A stretch of 64,000 bases of DNA from Kosakonia cowanii JCM 10956 = DSM 18146 (GCF_001975225.1 NZ_CP019445.1:3658001-3722000), one strand, 5' to 3'. Counted from the stretch's first letter, positions 41,083 to 51,440 are shown. The notes: generated by a model from the sequence alone, not told the origin. Numbers and translations: made by a program.

Positions 41083-41121
41083 AAAAACGGAAACGGGTCT
41101 GCAAAGGCCTGTTTCCGTTAT
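41083..41121. terminator. Terminator between trpA and ompW
   Basis: AACGGAAAC-GG ... CC-TGTTTCCGTT forms a long stem with a loop around GTCTGCAAAGG in the gap between the convergent genes. Flanking A and T tracts suit either direction. Confidence 0.8.
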
Positions 41122-41126
41122 TACCA

Positions 41127-41762
41127 TCAGAAGCGGTAACCAGCAGAGAACATAAACACCCACGGATCGAGACGGGTATGCACACTCTGCTGTACGCCGT
41201 TGTGTTTGAAGCGCACATCGGTATCGATATCCATCCACCACACCGACATGTTGATCAGCCAGTCGCGGTTAATCAGATAATCCACGCCCGCCTGTCCCGC
41301 TACGCCCCACGAATCCTTCAGACTCAAATCAGAGAGCCCTGCGGCTTTGCCGGTGGCGTTAAATTTCTCATCGAAAAAGGTGGTGTAGTTGATACCGGCG
41401 CCAAGGTAGGGGCGCACTTTGCTCTGGGCATCAAAGAAGTACCACTGCGCCATCAGTGAAGGCGGCAGATGGCTTACGGTAGCCAGGTCGCCGGTCGGTG
41501 CGGTGCCAACGTGGTGGCGAAACGGCGTTGCGGCCAGCAGTTCAATACCGACGTTGTCGGTCGCCATCCATGTCATGGTCAGGCCAAGCTGCGTATTGTT
41601 ATCGACGTTAAAACTGCCAAGCGCGCCCAAAACGTTATCTGAACCTTCCGTTGGACGGACGGTGGCCGAACCGGCCCGGATGAAAAACTCGCCTGCGTCG
41701 TGCGCGTATGCTACCCCGGAAAGGGTGCTCAGGATCAGTGCTGCCACGGCTAACTTCTTCAT
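41127..41762 (-). CDS. ompW: Outer membrane protein OmpW
   Basis: OmpW (211 residues) is a small eight-stranded outer-membrane barrel with a hydrophobic channel, induced by oxygen limitation and other stresses and used as a colicin S4 receptor in E. coli. The signal peptide is MKKLAVAALILSTLSGVAYA. Mature features include FFIRAGSATVRPTEG, YLGAGINYTTFF and the terminal Phe of FMFSAGYRF that the BAM complex recognises. I start at the ATG at 41762; a GTG two codons earlier is weaker. Confidence 0.96.
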   Translation of the reverse strand: MKKLAVAALILSTLSGVAYAHDAGEFFIRAGSATVRPTEGSDNVLGALGSFNVDNNTQLGLTMTWMATDNVGIELLAATPFRHHVGTAPTGDLATVSHLPPSLMAQWYFFDAQSKVRPYLGAGINYTTFFDEKFNATGKAAGLSDLSLKDSWGVAGQAGVDYLINRDWLINMSVWWMDIDTDVRFKHNGVQQSVHTRLDPWVFMFSAGYRF

Positions 41763-41818
41763 ATCCACTCCATGTTTGAGGTTTTATCGCCGCGCACTAT
41801 ACCTGGTATGAGGTAGGA

Positions 41819-41877
41819 TGTGATCCAATCCTGATCACACTTAACCCTGTAATTTAACATTCGTTGATCTGGGTTAA
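41819..41877. promoter_or_regulatory. Palindrome and FNR-like site upstream of ompW
   Basis: TGTGATC-N7-GATCACA (41819-41839) is a perfect inverted repeat of seven-base arms, 57 bases before the ompW start. TTGATCTGGGTTAA (41864-41877) is a partial match to the FNR consensus TTGAT-N4-ATCAA. In E. coli ompW is FNR-activated. Which protein binds the palindrome is unknown; its spacing is too wide for canonical CRP. Confidence 0.4.
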
Positions 41878-42040
41878 TTTTTGCGTTTCGTTACACTCCT
41901 TAACTTTTGTTGTTGCATCAATTTTTGCCTTATGAAGGCAAAAAATATTCTTTTCGCCCCCCTCTTGTGCGCCCGTTTGAGCAGCGATAATTTATCTGCC
42001 TGACTTTTCCTGTTGATGCGTCGTTAAGTGCAGGTGCGCT

Positions 42041-42445
42041 ATGAGTGATCTCAACCCGTGCATGTCGTGCGGAGCCTGTTGTGCGTATTTTCGTGTCTCT
42101 TTCTACTGGGCTGAAGCGGATGATGCCGGCGGCCCGGTTCCGGTTCAGTTAACTGAACCCCTCACCCCATTTTTGCGCTGTATGAGCGGAACCAATCAAA
42201 AACAGAGCCGCTGTGTGGCGCTGGTCGGTACGCCGGGGGAAAACGCCTCCTGCAGCATTTATGCGCAACGCCCTTCCCCGTGCCGTGAATTTCAGATGTC
42301 AGGCGAAGCGGGCCAGGTAAATGAAGCCTGCGATCGGGCGCGGGCGCGCTACGGTTTAGCGCCCCTTTACAAAGATATGCTTTTCCATACAAGCCGTGAT
42401 GCTGCCACTGAGGGGCTATTCGGGGTACAATCGCCCGTCAATTAA
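42041..42445 (+). CDS. YkgJ-family cysteine-cluster (putative metal-chelating) protein
   Basis: This 134-residue protein begins with a Cys-rich cluster, [17 protein letters not shown]. It has later Cys in [22 protein letters not shown] and PSPCREF, spaced as in the zinc/iron-chelating YkgJ/UPF0153 family. It is likely soluble. It sits between ompW and yciC, divergent from ompW, and 24 bases ahead of yciC on the same strand. K-12 has yciEFG rather than this gene near this point. The substrate or partner is unknown. Confidence 0.85.
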   Translation: MSDLNPCMSCGACCAYFRVSFYWAEADDAGGPVPVQLTEPLTPFLRCMSGTNQKQSRCVALVGTPGENASCSIYAQRPSPCREFQMSGEAGQVNEACDRARARYGLAPLYKDMLFHTSRDAATEGLFGVQSPVN

Positions 42446-42469
42446 TATCGCCATACTCAAGGAGAGTGC

Positions 42470-43213
42470 ATGTCTATCACGGCGAAATCCGTTTACCGTG
42501 ACACGGGGGATTTTCTTCGTTACCAGTTCATTACAATCTTACTGATTGTGCTGTCGTGTACCGTTATCACCGCAGTCATCGGGCACGTCCTTTCACCCAG
42601 TGAAGAGCAGTTCTCCAGCGTAATGGATGCTGACAACCTGGCGGAAACAAATAATCCATTCGAGCTGGTGCAGAGTATGACGCTGGAACAGCAAAAAATG
42701 CTGTTACACACCTCGGCTGCGGCAACGATTGCCGGATTGACGGGGTATGCGCTGCTGATAGGCGCGCTGGTTGTGCTGATGCAAAGGGTTACAGCCCGGC
42801 AGCCTGTCAGCGCGTTAAGTGCAATGGGAGCCAGCGTGCCGACGGCACCGAAGCTCTTTTTACTGCTTCTGCTGGCCATTTTTATCGTGCAACTCGGCAT
42901 GCTGTTCCTTTACGTTCCGGGCATATTTCTGGCTATTTTCCTCGCCCTTGCACCGATTCTGCTGGTGCAGGAAAAAATGGGCGTCTTTGCCTCGATGCGT
43001 AGCAGTATGCGCTTTAGCCGGGCAAATATGCGTTTCGTCGCTCCGCCGGTAGTAGCCTGGCTGCTGACGAAATTTCTGATGCTGAGATATGGTCACCATC
43101 TCATCGCGTTTTCGCCGGAAGGTGGCGCGATAATTGCCAATGCACTGAGTAATCTCTTCTCGGCAGTGCTACTGATTTACCTTTTCCGCCTCTATATGCT
43201 GATGCGCAAATAA
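42470..43213 (+). CDS. yciC: YciC, UPF0259 inner-membrane protein
   Basis: YciC (247 residues) is a multi-pass inner-membrane protein of unknown function. Hydrophobic helices are visible at about residues 20-42, 84-106, 118-150, 180-196 and 215-240. It starts after AAGGAGAGTGC. It precedes yciB by 46 bases on the same strand, the conserved yciC-yciB-yciA order. Confidence 0.93.
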   Translation: MSITAKSVYRDTGDFLRYQFITILLIVLSCTVITAVIGHVLSPSEEQFSSVMDADNLAETNNPFELVQSMTLEQQKMLLHTSAAATIAGLTGYALLIGALVVLMQRVTARQPVSALSAMGASVPTAPKLFLLLLLAIFIVQLGMLFLYVPGIFLAIFLALAPILLVQEKMGVFASMRSSMRFSRANMRFVAPPVVAWLLTKFLMLRYGHHLIAFSPEGGAIIANALSNLFSAVLLIYLFRLYMLMRK

Positions 43214-43259
43214 TTATCCCGGTCCCCCCTCCGGGTGACCCTTTTGATGGAATCGTAGA

Positions 43260-43802
43260 ATGAAGCAGTTTCTTGATTTTCTGCCGCTGGCGCTCTTTTT
43301 TGTGGTCTACAAGATGTACGACATTTTCACCGCCACCAAGGTGCTGATTGTCGCCTCGGCCATCGTGCTGATCTACTGCTGGATCCGCTATCGCAAGGTA
43401 GAAAAAGTTGCGCTGATTACCTTTGTGCTGGTCGCCGTGTTTGGCGGGCTGACAATTAAATTCCATGACGTGGAATTTATTAAGTGGAAAGTGACGGTGA
43501 TCTACGGTCTGTTTGCCACAGCGCTGCTCTTCAGCCAGTGGGTGATGAAGAAGACGCTTATCCAGCGCATGCTGGGCAAAGAGCTGACGCTGCCCGACGC
43601 CGTCTGGTCGAAGCTCAATATCGCCTGGGCGCTCTTCTTTATCGTCTGCGGGCTGGCGAATATCTATATCGCGTTCTGGCTGCCGTTTGACGTGTGGGTC
43701 AATTTCAAGGTCTTTGGCCTGACGATCCTCACCCTGCTGTTCACCGTGCTGAGCGGCGTCTATATCTACCGGCACATGCCGGCGCAGGATGAGAAATCCT
43801 GA
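43260..43802 (+). CDS. yciB: YciB, inner-membrane intracellular septation protein A homolog
   Basis: YciB (180 residues) is an IspZ-family protein with five predicted membrane helices. It is implicated in cell-envelope maintenance and septation (Shigella IspA). [20 protein letters not shown] is the characteristic N-terminus, and [17 protein letters not shown] is a conserved internal helix. It is followed 99 bases later by yciA. Confidence 0.95.
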   Translation: MKQFLDFLPLALFFVVYKMYDIFTATKVLIVASAIVLIYCWIRYRKVEKVALITFVLVAVFGGLTIKFHDVEFIKWKVTVIYGLFATALLFSQWVMKKTLIQRMLGKELTLPDAVWSKLNIAWALFFIVCGLANIYIAFWLPFDVWVNFKVFGLTILTLLFTVLSGVYIYRHMPAQDEKS

Positions 43803-43901
43803 TGCTGAAAGCCAGGCGCAATGCCTGGCTTTTTTCTTTCCGAACCTCCCATATTCGTAGTAGCATCCCGCCGGAAATCCCTCATCACAGAAGAGATAAC
43901 A

Positions 43902-44303
43902 ATGACAACGCCTTCAACTGCGCCTCAGGGCGAACTTGTACTACGCACACTCGCAATGCCCGCCGATACCAACGCTAACGGCGATATTTTTGGCGGCTGG
44001 TTAATGTCGCAAATGGATATGGGCGGCGCCATTCAGGCAAAAGAGATCGCCCACGGGCGCGTGGTGACAGTGCGGGTAGACGGCATGACCTTCCTGCGCC
44101 CGGTCGCGGTTGGCGATGTGGTCTGCTGCTACGCCCGCTGCGTCAAACGCGGCAATACTTCCATTACGATCAACGTCGAAGTGTGGGTGAAAAAAGTGAT
44201 GTCTGAACCGATTGGTCAGCGCTATAAAGCCACCGAAGCGCTGTTTATCTATGTCGCGGTGGACAATGAAGGCAAACCGCGTCCGCTGCCCGCGCAGCCA
44301 TAA
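43902..44303 (+). CDS. yciA: Acyl-CoA thioesterase YciA
   Basis: YciA (133 residues) is a hexameric hot-dog-fold thioesterase of broad acyl-CoA range. Family signatures are MPADTNANGDIFGGWLMSQ with the catalytic Asp, and GRVVTVRVDGMTFLRPV. The ATG at 43902 is used; an in-frame extension to 43821 does not resemble the family. It ends in a terminator shared with tonB. Confidence 0.95.
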   Translation: MTTPSTAPQGELVLRTLAMPADTNANGDIFGGWLMSQMDMGGAIQAKEIAHGRVVTVRVDGMTFLRPVAVGDVVCCYARCVKRGNTSITINVEVWVKKVMSEPIGQRYKATEALFIYVAVDNEGKPRPLPAQP

Positions 44304-44334
44304 AAAAAGCCTCCGCAAGGAGGCTTTTCTTTTA
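44303..44334. terminator. Bidirectional terminator between yciA and tonB
   Basis: AAAAAAGCCTCC-GCAA-GGAGGCTTTTCTTTT spans the convergent gap and touches the tonB stop, as in E. coli. Confidence 0.9.
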
Positions 44335-45063
44335 TTCCATCGAGGTGCTGCCATCGAGGCGGAAGACGACGTTGACGATCAGCCCCGAGCCGGGCTTACC
44401 GGCCTCATAGCGCCATTTGCGCATTGCGGCCTTCACTTCGCGCTCAAACATATTCGCCGGTTGCGCCGAGAGGATCTGCACGTTCTCAACACGTCCATCC
44501 GCCGTGACGTCAAATTTCACTCTCACACGTCCTTCAATGCGCAGCGCCTGCGCACGCGGTGGATATTGCGGCTGGTTGCGGCTTAATGCGCGCGGGCCTG
44601 CCGGGACCGACGGTGCCGGTTTTGTCGCGGTCGAGGTCGTGGTGCTTGCCGCCGGACGCGACGGAGCACTGTTCTCAAACGGATTCGCCTGCTGCGGCTC
44701 AACCGGCTTACTTTCGCGCTTCGGCTGCTCCACTTTTTTCACCGGCTTGGGTTTAGGCTTCGGTTTGGGTTTGGGCTTTGGCTTCTCAATCACCACCGGC
44801 GCCTCTTTAGGCGGCTCGGGGATCGGCTCTGGCTCGACGACCGGTTCGGGTTCAGGCTCAACAACCGGCTGCGGCGGTGCCGGGGCGGGAGCAGGCTCCA
44901 GCTCCGCAGGCGAGACCATAGTGACAGAGATAGGCTGCGCGGGTGCGGGCAGTTCAACAACCTGATGTACCGAGGTATAAAGCAGACCCGCCACAACAGC
45001 ACCGTGAATGGCGACGGAGAGCAGCGTCGGCCAGGGAAAGCGGCGAGGTAAATCCAGGGTCAT
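44332..45063 (-). CDS. tonB: TonB, energy transducer for outer-membrane transport
   Basis: TonB (243 residues) passes proton-motive energy from ExbBD to siderophore and cobalamin receptors. The N-terminal anchor is [18 protein letters not shown] with the conserved Ser and His. The periplasmic linker has Glu-Pro repeats (about residues 65-90) and Lys-Pro repeats ([12 protein letters not shown]). The C-terminal domain has the receptor-contact region [18 protein letters not shown]. The start [11 protein letters not shown] matches E. coli. A Fur box lies about 45 bases upstream. Confidence 0.97.
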   Translation of the reverse strand: MTLDLPRRFPWPTLLSVAIHGAVVAGLLYTSVHQVVELPAPAQPISVTMVSPAELEPAPAPAPPQPVVEPEPEPVVEPEPIPEPPKEAPVVIEKPKPKPKPKPKPKPVKKVEQPKRESKPVEPQQANPFENSAPSRPAASTTTSTATKPAPSVPAGPRALSRNQPQYPPRAQALRIEGRVRVKFDVTADGRVENVQILSAQPANMFEREVKAAMRKWRYEAGKPGSGLIVNVVFRLDGSTSME

Positions 45064-45106
45064 TGAAGTCATAATCATGTCAGTTAAAAAACCAGGGCTC
45101 GATTTT

Positions 45107-45129
45107 AAATGCAAATAGCAATCATATTC
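45107..45129 (-). promoter_or_regulatory. Fur box of the tonB promoter
   Basis: Read on the minus strand, GAATATGATTGCTATTTGC continues into ATTT. As I recall it this equals the E. coli tonB Fur-regulated promoter sequence, which places tonB under iron control. Confidence 0.8.
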
Positions 45130-45283
45130 AACAAGCCAGCCTGGTGCAGATCAAATTTATCACTGAAGCGGGTAAAAAAGCCCCGTTAATTGGCAGGGTT
45201 GCCTGCCCGTTGCAATCTTAGCATTGCAGTCACTGCACCTTTCACTTACGTTATGCCTTTCTGAAAAGACAGGAGCTTGCTCT

Positions 45284-45580
45284 GTGCTATACGTTATTTT
45301 TGCTGAAGATATTGCCGATTCTCTGGAAAAACGCCTCTCCGTACGTCCGGCCCACCTTGCACGTCTGCAACTGCTGCGTGATGAAGGCCGTCTGTTAACC
45401 GCAGGCCCACTGCCGGCAGTCGACAGTAACGATCCTGGTGTTGCCGGGTTTAGCGGCTCAACGGTGATTGCTGAGTTTGAATCGCTGGAAGCGGCGAAAT
45501 CCTGGGCGGAAGCCGATCCCTACGTGGCGGCGGGCGTCTATCAGAGTGTCACGGTCAAACCCTATAAAAAAGTTTTCTAA
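45284..45580 (+). CDS. yciI: YciI, dimeric alpha/beta-barrel protein
   Basis: YciI (98 residues) is a small ferredoxin-like-fold protein of unclear activity. Relatives of the YciI/muconolactone isomerase-like fold include lyase-type enzymes. It has [20 protein letters not shown] and a conserved Asp-Pro-Tyr segment ([10 protein letters not shown]). It starts at GTG (45284) after AGGAGCTTGCTCT; the reading frame upstream is not conserved. It is divergent from tonB. Confidence 0.93.
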   Translation: MLYVIFAEDIADSLEKRLSVRPAHLARLQLLRDEGRLLTAGPLPAVDSNDPGVAGFSGSTVIAEFESLEAAKSWAEADPYVAAGVYQSVTVKPYKKVF

Positions 45581-45588
45581 GTCAGTCC

Positions 45589-45611
45589 GGGGCAATGCAG
45601 GTCATTGCCCC
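45589..45611. terminator. Hairpin between yciI and the LysE-type gene
   Basis: GGGGCAATG and CATTGCCCC form a nine-base stem just after the yciI stop in a 39-base convergent gap. There is no T run, so termination strength is uncertain. Confidence 0.5.
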
Positions 45612-45619
45612 GCATGGCT

Positions 45620-46243
45620 TCAGCGCTTGCTTAGCGCTAACCGGGTAGCAAAAAGCAGGAATACGATACCCGTGCAGCGATCCATCCAGCGGATCACACG
45701 CGGCTTGCGCAGGAAGGTTGCCAGTGGCCGGGTCGCCGAAATCAGTGCCGTTGACCAGCATGTGCCAATCAGTACATGAATCATCACCAGGCCAAATGTC
45801 CAGGCAATAAGCGGTTGCCCGTGAGGGATAAACTGCGGCAGAAACGAAACGTAAAAAATCCCTACCTTCGGATTAAGTACATTGCCAAGTATCCCTTTGA
45901 TAAACCAGTTCTGCGAAGGGTTCTCAACGCTATTGATACCGGTCAATGCCCCGCGCGGACGCAGCAACATAGTTAACCCCAACCAGCATAAGTACGCGGC
46001 ACCGCAATATTTGAGGACGTTGTACGCCAGTTCTGAAACGGCAATTAGCGCCCCAAGTCCGAATGCCACCATTGCACCCCAGATCAGGCAGCCGGCATTA
46101 ATCCCCATCTGCGCCTGAAAAGCCTGTTTACGCCCTTCTACCGAGGCTGTGCGCAAGATCAGCGCGGTATCAAGACCCGGCGTGAGCGTTAGGAGCGTAG
46201 CGGCAAAGGTAAACGCCATAAGGCTGTCGATTACTGACATCAT
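45620..46243 (-). CDS. LysE/RhtB-family amino-acid exporter
   Basis: This 207-residue protein has the LysE/RhtB N-terminal signature TPGLDTALILRTASVEGRKQ. It has about six membrane helices, with conserved segments KYCGAAYLCWLGLTML and GNVLNPKVGIFYVSFLPQF. Such proteins export amino acids or analogues; the substrate cannot be read here. In K-12 this position holds the potassium channel gene kch, so this is a lineage difference. It is 59 bases downstream of yciY on the same strand, after a terminator, so it probably has its own promoter. Confidence 0.88.
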   Translation of the reverse strand: MMSVIDSLMAFTFAATLLTLTPGLDTALILRTASVEGRKQAFQAQMGINAGCLIWGAMVAFGLGALIAVSELAYNVLKYCGAAYLCWLGLTMLLRPRGALTGINSVENPSQNWFIKGILGNVLNPKVGIFYVSFLPQFIPHGQPLIAWTFGLVMIHVLIGTCWSTALISATRPLATFLRKPRVIRWMDRCTGIVFLLFATRLALSKR

Positions 46244-46263
46244 CTCTCTCCTGAAACTAAGGG

Positions 46264-46298
46264 GCTAAAAACGACCGCGGGCACCTTTTCGGTGCCCG
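46264..46298 (-). terminator. Terminator after yciY
   Basis: On the minus strand CGGGCACC-GAAAA-GGTGCCCG is followed by CGGTCGTTTTTAG, four bases beyond the yciY stop. Confidence 0.75.
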
Positions 46299-46302
46299 GG
46301 AT

Positions 46303-46476
46303 TCAGATATCGTAGATGGCAAACAGCAACACATTACGATGGCGATTAACGCCGCATTTCCTGATGCTGTGGATTCGCATATTACGGCGGGACTGCGCTT
46401 CCAGCCAGCGCGCTTTCCGGCGGCCAACCTGACGCAGCATACGCCAGCGCCCCACTTCCGTTCGACTACGCTTCAT
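46303..46476 (-). CDS. yciY: YciY, small basic protein
   Basis: YciY (57 residues) is a very basic conserved protein of unknown function. It starts MKRSRTEVGRWRMLRQVGRR and is rich in Arg throughout, with a hydrophobic end LLFAIYDI. It is divergent from clsA, as in K-12. I start at 46476; eleven further in-frame residues upstream are not part of the family. Confidence 0.88.
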   Translation of the reverse strand: MKRSRTEVGRWRMLRQVGRRKARWLEAQSRRNMRIHSIRKCGVNRHRNVLLFAIYDI

Positions 46477-46616
46477 TGTTACAACTCTATACAAAATAGA
46501 AGCCGCCATTATAGTCTGTCGCCTCTTTCAGGCCAGCGCTTTTCGGCGTTTTTATTTGCCAGATGAATTCGTATGCGTAAACTCAACCAATACAGATTGT
46601 AAAAGGATTTTTGTCG

Positions 46617-48077
46617 ATGTCCGCGTTTTACACCGTAATGAGTTGGCTCATTGTTGTTGGTTACTGGTTGCTTATTGCTGGTGTTACGCTGCGTATTCTG
46701 ATGAAGCGCCGGGCGGTCACGTCGGCCATGGCGTGGCTGCTTGTCATCTATATCCTGCCGCTGGTGGGCATTATCGCTTACCTTTCGCTTGGCGAGCTGC
46801 ATCTCGGTAAACGGCGCGCCGAGCGTGCGCGGGCAATGTGGCCCTCAACCGCTAAATGGCTCAGCGATCTTAAACACTTCAACCATATCTTCGCCACCGA
46901 GAACAGCAGCGTTGCCTCCTCGCTGTTTAAGCTGTGCGAGCGCCGCCAGGGTATCGCCGGGGTCAAAGGTAATCAGCTGCAACTGCTGACCTCCTCAGAT
47001 GACGTGATGCAGGCGCTGATCCGCGATATCCAGCTCGCCCGCCACAATATCGAGATGGTTTTCTATATCTGGCAGCCCGGCGGTATGGCCGACCAGGTGG
47101 CAGAGTCGCTGATGGCGGCAGCGCGCCGCGGCGTGCACTGCCGTCTGCTGCTGGACTCGGCAGGCAGCGTCACCTTCTTTCGTAGCCCGTGGGCGGGAAT
47201 GATGCGCAATGCGGGCATTGATGTCGTTGAAGCGCTGAAGGTCAACCTGATGCGTGTCTTCCTGCGCCGCATGGACTTGCGCCAGCACCGGAAAATCGTA
47301 CTGATCGATAACTATATTGCCTATACCGGCAGCATGAACATGGTCGATCCGCGTTACTTTAAACAGGACTCCGGCGTCGGTCAGTGGGTCGACCTGATGG
47401 CGCGCATGGAGGGCCCTATCGCCACGGCTATGGGCATCGTCTACTCCTGCGACTGGGAGATTGAGACCGGCAAGCGCATTCTCCCGCCGCCGCCCGATGC
47501 CAATATCATGCCGTTTGAAGAGGCCAGCGGGCACACTATTCACACCATTGCATCGGGGCCTGGCTTCCCGGAGGATTTGATCCACCAGGCGCTGTTGACG
47601 GCGGTATATGCGTCGCGTGAATATTTGATCATGACCACCCCCTACTTTGTCCCGAGCGACGATCTGCTGCATGCGATTTGTACCGCAGCGCAGCGCGGGG
47701 TGGATGTGAGCATTATTCTGCCGCGCAAAAATGATTCCGTGCTGGTCGGCTGGGCCAGCCGCGCATTCTTTACCGAGCTGCTGGCCGCCGGGGTGAAGAT
47801 CTACCAGTTTGAAGGCGGATTGCTGCATACCAAGAGCGTGCTGGTCGACGGCGAGCTGAGCCTGGTCGGCACGGTGAACCTTGATATGCGCAGCCTGTGG
47901 CTCAACTTTGAGATTACGCTGGTGATTGACGACGCGGGATTTGGCGGCGATCTGGCGGCGGTGCAGGATGATTACATCTCCCGCTCGCGCTTGCTGGATG
48001 CGCGCTTGTGGGTAAAACGGCCCTTCTGGCACCGCATTGCTGAACGACTGTTTTACTTCTTTAGTCCGTTGCTGTAA
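46617..48077 (+). CDS. clsA: Cardiolipin synthase A
   Basis: ClsA (486 residues, E. coli length) joins two phosphatidylglycerol molecules into cardiolipin at the inner membrane. Two N-terminal membrane helices (about 3-28 and 36-58) precede a double phospholipase D domain. The HKD motifs are [18 protein letters not shown] and [19 protein letters not shown] start at ATG 46617; a TTG two codons earlier is unlikely. It is followed by yciU after 31 bases. Confidence 0.97.
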   Translation: MSAFYTVMSWLIVVGYWLLIAGVTLRILMKRRAVTSAMAWLLVIYILPLVGIIAYLSLGELHLGKRRAERARAMWPSTAKWLSDLKHFNHIFATENSSVASSLFKLCERRQGIAGVKGNQLQLLTSSDDVMQALIRDIQLARHNIEMVFYIWQPGGMADQVAESLMAAARRGVHCRLLLDSAGSVTFFRSPWAGMMRNAGIDVVEALKVNLMRVFLRRMDLRQHRKIVLIDNYIAYTGSMNMVDPRYFKQDSGVGQWVDLMARMEGPIATAMGIVYSCDWEIETGKRILPPPPDANIMPFEEASGHTIHTIASGPGFPEDLIHQALLTAVYASREYLIMTTPYFVPSDDLLHAICTAAQRGVDVSIILPRKNDSVLVGWASRAFFTELLAAGVKIYQFEGGLLHTKSVLVDGELSLVGTVNLDMRSLWLNFEITLVIDDAGFGGDLAAVQDDYISRSRLLDARLWVKRPFWHRIAERLFYFFSPLL

Positions 48078-48105
48078 AACGTGCCCAACAGACGTGATGA
48101 GGTAA

Positions 48106-48438
<333 letters not shown>

Positions 48439-48450
48439 GCGCTGAAAAGA

Positions 48451-48483
48451 AAAAGGGCTGACAAGTTGTCAGCCCTTTTTTTA
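48451..48483. terminator. Bidirectional terminator between yciU and oppF
   Basis: AAAAGGGCTGACA-AGT-TGTCAGCCCTTTTTTT is a perfect nine-base stem with A and T tracts, between convergent yciU and oppF. Confidence 0.93.
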
Positions 48484-48491
48484 TGCCTAGC

Positions 48492-49496
48492 TTAAAGCGG
48501 GTCGACCTTCAGGCAGGAGACCGCGTGGCGGAAGCTGCCCTCCAGCACCGGACGGGTTTTCGCACACTCCGGCCCGGCAATCGGGCAACGGGTGCGGAAG
48601 ACGCAGCCCGATGGCGGGTTGATCGGCGATGGCAGATCCCCCTCCAGCAGCTGGATAGTTTTGTTCTTCTCGACATCCGGATCGGGCACCGGCACCGCTG
48701 ACATCAGCGCTTTGGTGTAAGGGTGCAGCGGATTCTGGTACACCTCATCATAGGTGCCCAGTTCTACCGCATGGCCCAGGTACATCACCAGCACGCGGTC
48801 GGAGATGTGCTTAACCACCGCCAGATCGTGGGCAATAAAGATCAGCGACAGCCCCATTTCACGCTGTAACTGCTGCAGCAGGTTGACCACCTGCGCCTGA
48901 ATTGACACGTCGAGCGCGGAGACTGGCTCATCGCAGATAATCAGTTTCGGCTCAAGGATCAGCGCGCGTGCGATGCCGATACGCTGGCATTGACCGCCGG
49001 AGAACTCATGGGGATAGCGGTTGATCAGGTTAGGCAGCAGGCCGACCTTCATCATCATCGCTTTGACGCGGTCTTTCACTTCCTGACGCGGCATCTTCGG
49101 ATGGTAGGTGCGTAGCGGCTCGGCGATGATTTCACCGATGGTCATACGCGGGTTCAGCGAGGCCAGCGGATCCTGGAAAATCATCTGGATATCGCTGCGT
49201 ACGGCGCGCCACTCATCCGGTTTCATGCCCAGCAGATCGCGCCCCAGCCAGGCCACTTTCCCGTCGGTCGCTTTCACCAGGCCAATAATCGCGCGCGCGA
49301 AGGTTGATTTGCCGCAGCCGGATTCACCGACCACGCCAAGGGTTTCGCCTTCATAGAGGCGCAGCGTTACGCCATCGACCGCTTTCAGGGTTTTCGGCGG
49401 CTGCCAGAACCACTGTCTGCCATCTTTAATATCGAAATGCACCTTCAGATCGGCGATTTCGAGCAGCACTTTTCTCTCTTCGGTTACGGCGTTCAT
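48492..49496 (-). CDS. oppF: OppF, oligopeptide transporter ATPase
   Basis: OppF (334 residues) is one of two ATPases of the oligopeptide importer. Walker A is [12 protein letters not shown], the signature is [15 protein letters not shown] and Walker B is [12 protein letters not shown]. The C-terminal peptide-ABC extension has Cys residues in [14 protein letters not shown]. Its start overlaps the oppD stop by four bases. It is last in oppABCDF. Confidence 0.97.
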   Translation of the reverse strand: MNAVTEERKVLLEIADLKVHFDIKDGRQWFWQPPKTLKAVDGVTLRLYEGETLGVVGESGCGKSTFARAIIGLVKATDGKVAWLGRDLLGMKPDEWRAVRSDIQMIFQDPLASLNPRMTIGEIIAEPLRTYHPKMPRQEVKDRVKAMMMKVGLLPNLINRYPHEFSGGQCQRIGIARALILEPKLIICDEPVSALDVSIQAQVVNLLQQLQREMGLSLIFIAHDLAVVKHISDRVLVMYLGHAVELGTYDEVYQNPLHPYTKALMSAVPVPDPDVEKNKTIQLLEGDLPSPINPPSGCVFRTRCPIAGPECAKTRPVLEGSFRHAVSCLKVDPL

Positions 49497-50506
49497 ACTA
49501 ACTCCTCCACCGGCTTAAAGCAGGCGCGCAGACGGCCCGGCGCAAACTCTTCCAGCGGCGGCGCGTTATGACAGATCTCCATCGCGTGCGGACAGCGCGG
49601 CTGGAACGGGCAGCCTTTCGGCAGACGCAGCAGGTTTGGCGGGTTGCCCGGAATGGTCAGCATCGCTTCGCCATCGGCATCCAGACGTGGCACCGCATGC
49701 AGCAGGCCGATAGAGTACGGGTGCGACGGCTGATAGAAGACATCGCGCGCTTTGCCATACTCCATGGTTCGACCGGCATACATCACCAGCACTTTATCGC
49801 AGATGCCCGCCACTACGCCGAGGTCATGAGTGATCATGATAATCGCGGTGTTGAATTCGCGCTTCAGCTCATTGAGCAGCGTCATAATCTGCGCCTGTAC
49901 GGTAACGTCTAGCGCGGTGGTCGGTTCGTCGGCAATCAGCAGCTTTGGCCTGCACATCAGCGCCATGGCGATCATTACGCGCTGACGCATCCCGCCGGAG
50001 AACTCATGCGGGTACATGCGCATGCGCTTACGCGCTTCCGGCATTTTGACCGCGTCGAGCATTTTTACCGACTCCTCAAACGCTTCGGCTTTGTTCATGC
50101 CTTTGTGCAGCATCAACACTTCCATCAGCTGTTCGCCAACGCGCATGTACGGGTTCAGCGAGGTCATCGGATCCTGGAAAATCATCGAGATCTGCTCGGC
50201 GCGCAGTTTGTTCAGCGCATGTTCCGGCAGATTCAGGATCTCTTTGCCGTTGAACAGCGCCGAGCCACCAATACGCCCGTTGGAAGCCAGCAGCCCCATC
50301 AGCGCAAATGCGGTCTGGGATTTACCGGAGCCCGATTCGCCCACGATGCCCAGCGTCTCGCCTGCACGCAGGGAGAAGTTCAGGTCGTTGACCGCGGTGA
50401 CATCGCCATCCGGCGTGCCAAAGGTCACACGGAGATCTTTCACATCCAGCAGGAGGTCCGTTTGCTGCCGCGTCGTTGACGCTACTACGGTTTCAGTCAT
50501 GCTCAT
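49493..50506 (-). CDS. oppD: OppD, oligopeptide transporter ATPase
   Basis: OppD (337 residues) is the paired ATPase. Walker A is [12 protein letters not shown], the signature is [15 protein letters not shown] and Walker B is [13 protein letters not shown]. The C-terminal Cys segment [15 protein letters not shown] can bind an iron-sulfur cluster in relatives. It begins eleven bases after the oppC stop with GGAGTGCCGTT ahead of its first codons. Confidence 0.97.
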   Translation of the reverse strand: MSMTETVVASTTRQQTDLLLDVKDLRVTFGTPDGDVTAVNDLNFSLRAGETLGIVGESGSGKSQTAFALMGLLASNGRIGGSALFNGKEILNLPEHALNKLRAEQISMIFQDPMTSLNPYMRVGEQLMEVLMLHKGMNKAEAFEESVKMLDAVKMPEARKRMRMYPHEFSGGMRQRVMIAMALMCRPKLLIADEPTTALDVTVQAQIMTLLNELKREFNTAIIMITHDLGVVAGICDKVLVMYAGRTMEYGKARDVFYQPSHPYSIGLLHAVPRLDADGEAMLTIPGNPPNLLRLPKGCPFQPRCPHAMEICHNAPPLEEFAPGRLRACFKPVEELV

Positions 50507-50517
50507 AACGGCACTCC

Positions 50518-51426
50518 TTAACGATCTTTCGGGTCGAGGGCATCACGCAGGCCATCGCCGATAAAGTTGAAACAGAACAGGGTGATCACAAGGAAACCCG
50601 CCGGGAAGAGCAGCAACCATGGAGAAACCTCCATTGAGTTTGCGCCATCGCTTAACAGCGCGCCCCAGCTGCTGAGCGGCTCCTGCGTACCGAGGCCGAG
50701 GAAGCTCAGGAAGGATTCGAACAGGATCATGCTCGGCACCAGCAGCGAGGCATACACCACCACCACGCCCAGCACGTTCGGCACGATATGGCGCATTACG
50801 ATATTGGCGGTAGAGACCCCGCCCACCTGCGCCGCTTCGATAAACTCTTTACGCTTCAGGCTCAGGGTCTGGCCGCGCACAATACGCGCCATATCCAGCC
50901 AGGAGACCATGCCGATAGCCACAAAGATCAGCAGGATGTTCTGCCCGAAAAAGGTGACCAGCAGGATAACGAAGAACATAAACGGGAAGGAGTTGAGGAT
51001 CTCCAGCAGACGCATCATCACCGAGTCGGTTTTGCCGCCCAGGTAGCCAGAGAGCGAACCGTAGAGCGTACCGAGAACCACCGCCACCAGCGCCGCGGCG
51101 ATGCCGACCATCAGCGAGATACGCCCGCCGATAGCAACGCGCACCAGCAGATCGCGCCCGGAGGAGTCGGTGCCGAAATAGTGCCCTGACTCCATATCCG
51201 GCGCGTTAGACATCATCGCCCAGTCGGTATCAAAGTAGCTGAACTGCGACAGCATTGGTGCCAGCGTCACGAACAGCGCAATCAGCACCAGTACAAACAG
51301 GCTGGCGACCGCTGCGCGGTTGTGCATAAAGCGACGACGCGCGTCCTGCCAAAGACTACGCCCTTCGACTTCGAGTTTCTCACTGAAGTTTTCCAGCGCC
51401 TCGCTGTTTTTCTTACTTAACATCAT
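50518..51426 (-). CDS. oppC: OppC, oligopeptide transporter permease
   Basis: OppC (302 residues) is a six-helix inner-membrane subunit. The extended N-terminus [20 protein letters not shown] and the motif [19 protein letters not shown] are typical. The coupling loop is [20 protein letters not shown]. The ATG at 51426 gives the E. coli length; six more codons upstream are open. It lies 14 bases from oppB. Confidence 0.97.
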   Translation of the reverse strand: MMLSKKNSEALENFSEKLEVEGRSLWQDARRRFMHNRAAVASLFVLVLIALFVTLAPMLSQFSYFDTDWAMMSNAPDMESGHYFGTDSSGRDLLVRVAIGGRISLMVGIAAALVAVVLGTLYGSLSGYLGGKTDSVMMRLLEILNSFPFMFFVILLVTFFGQNILLIFVAIGMVSWLDMARIVRGQTLSLKRKEFIEAAQVGGVSTANIVMRHIVPNVLGVVVVYASLLVPSMILFESFLSFLGLGTQEPLSSWGALLSDGANSMEVSPWLLLFPAGFLVITLFCFNFIGDGLRDALDPKDR

Positions 51427-51440
51427 GGCGAACTCCAGTC

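Noticed and set aside
44800..45000. Repetitive Pro/Glu/Lys codons in tonB seen as a tandem repeat
   Set aside because: This is the normal TonB periplasmic linker and not a mobile or CRISPR-like repeat.
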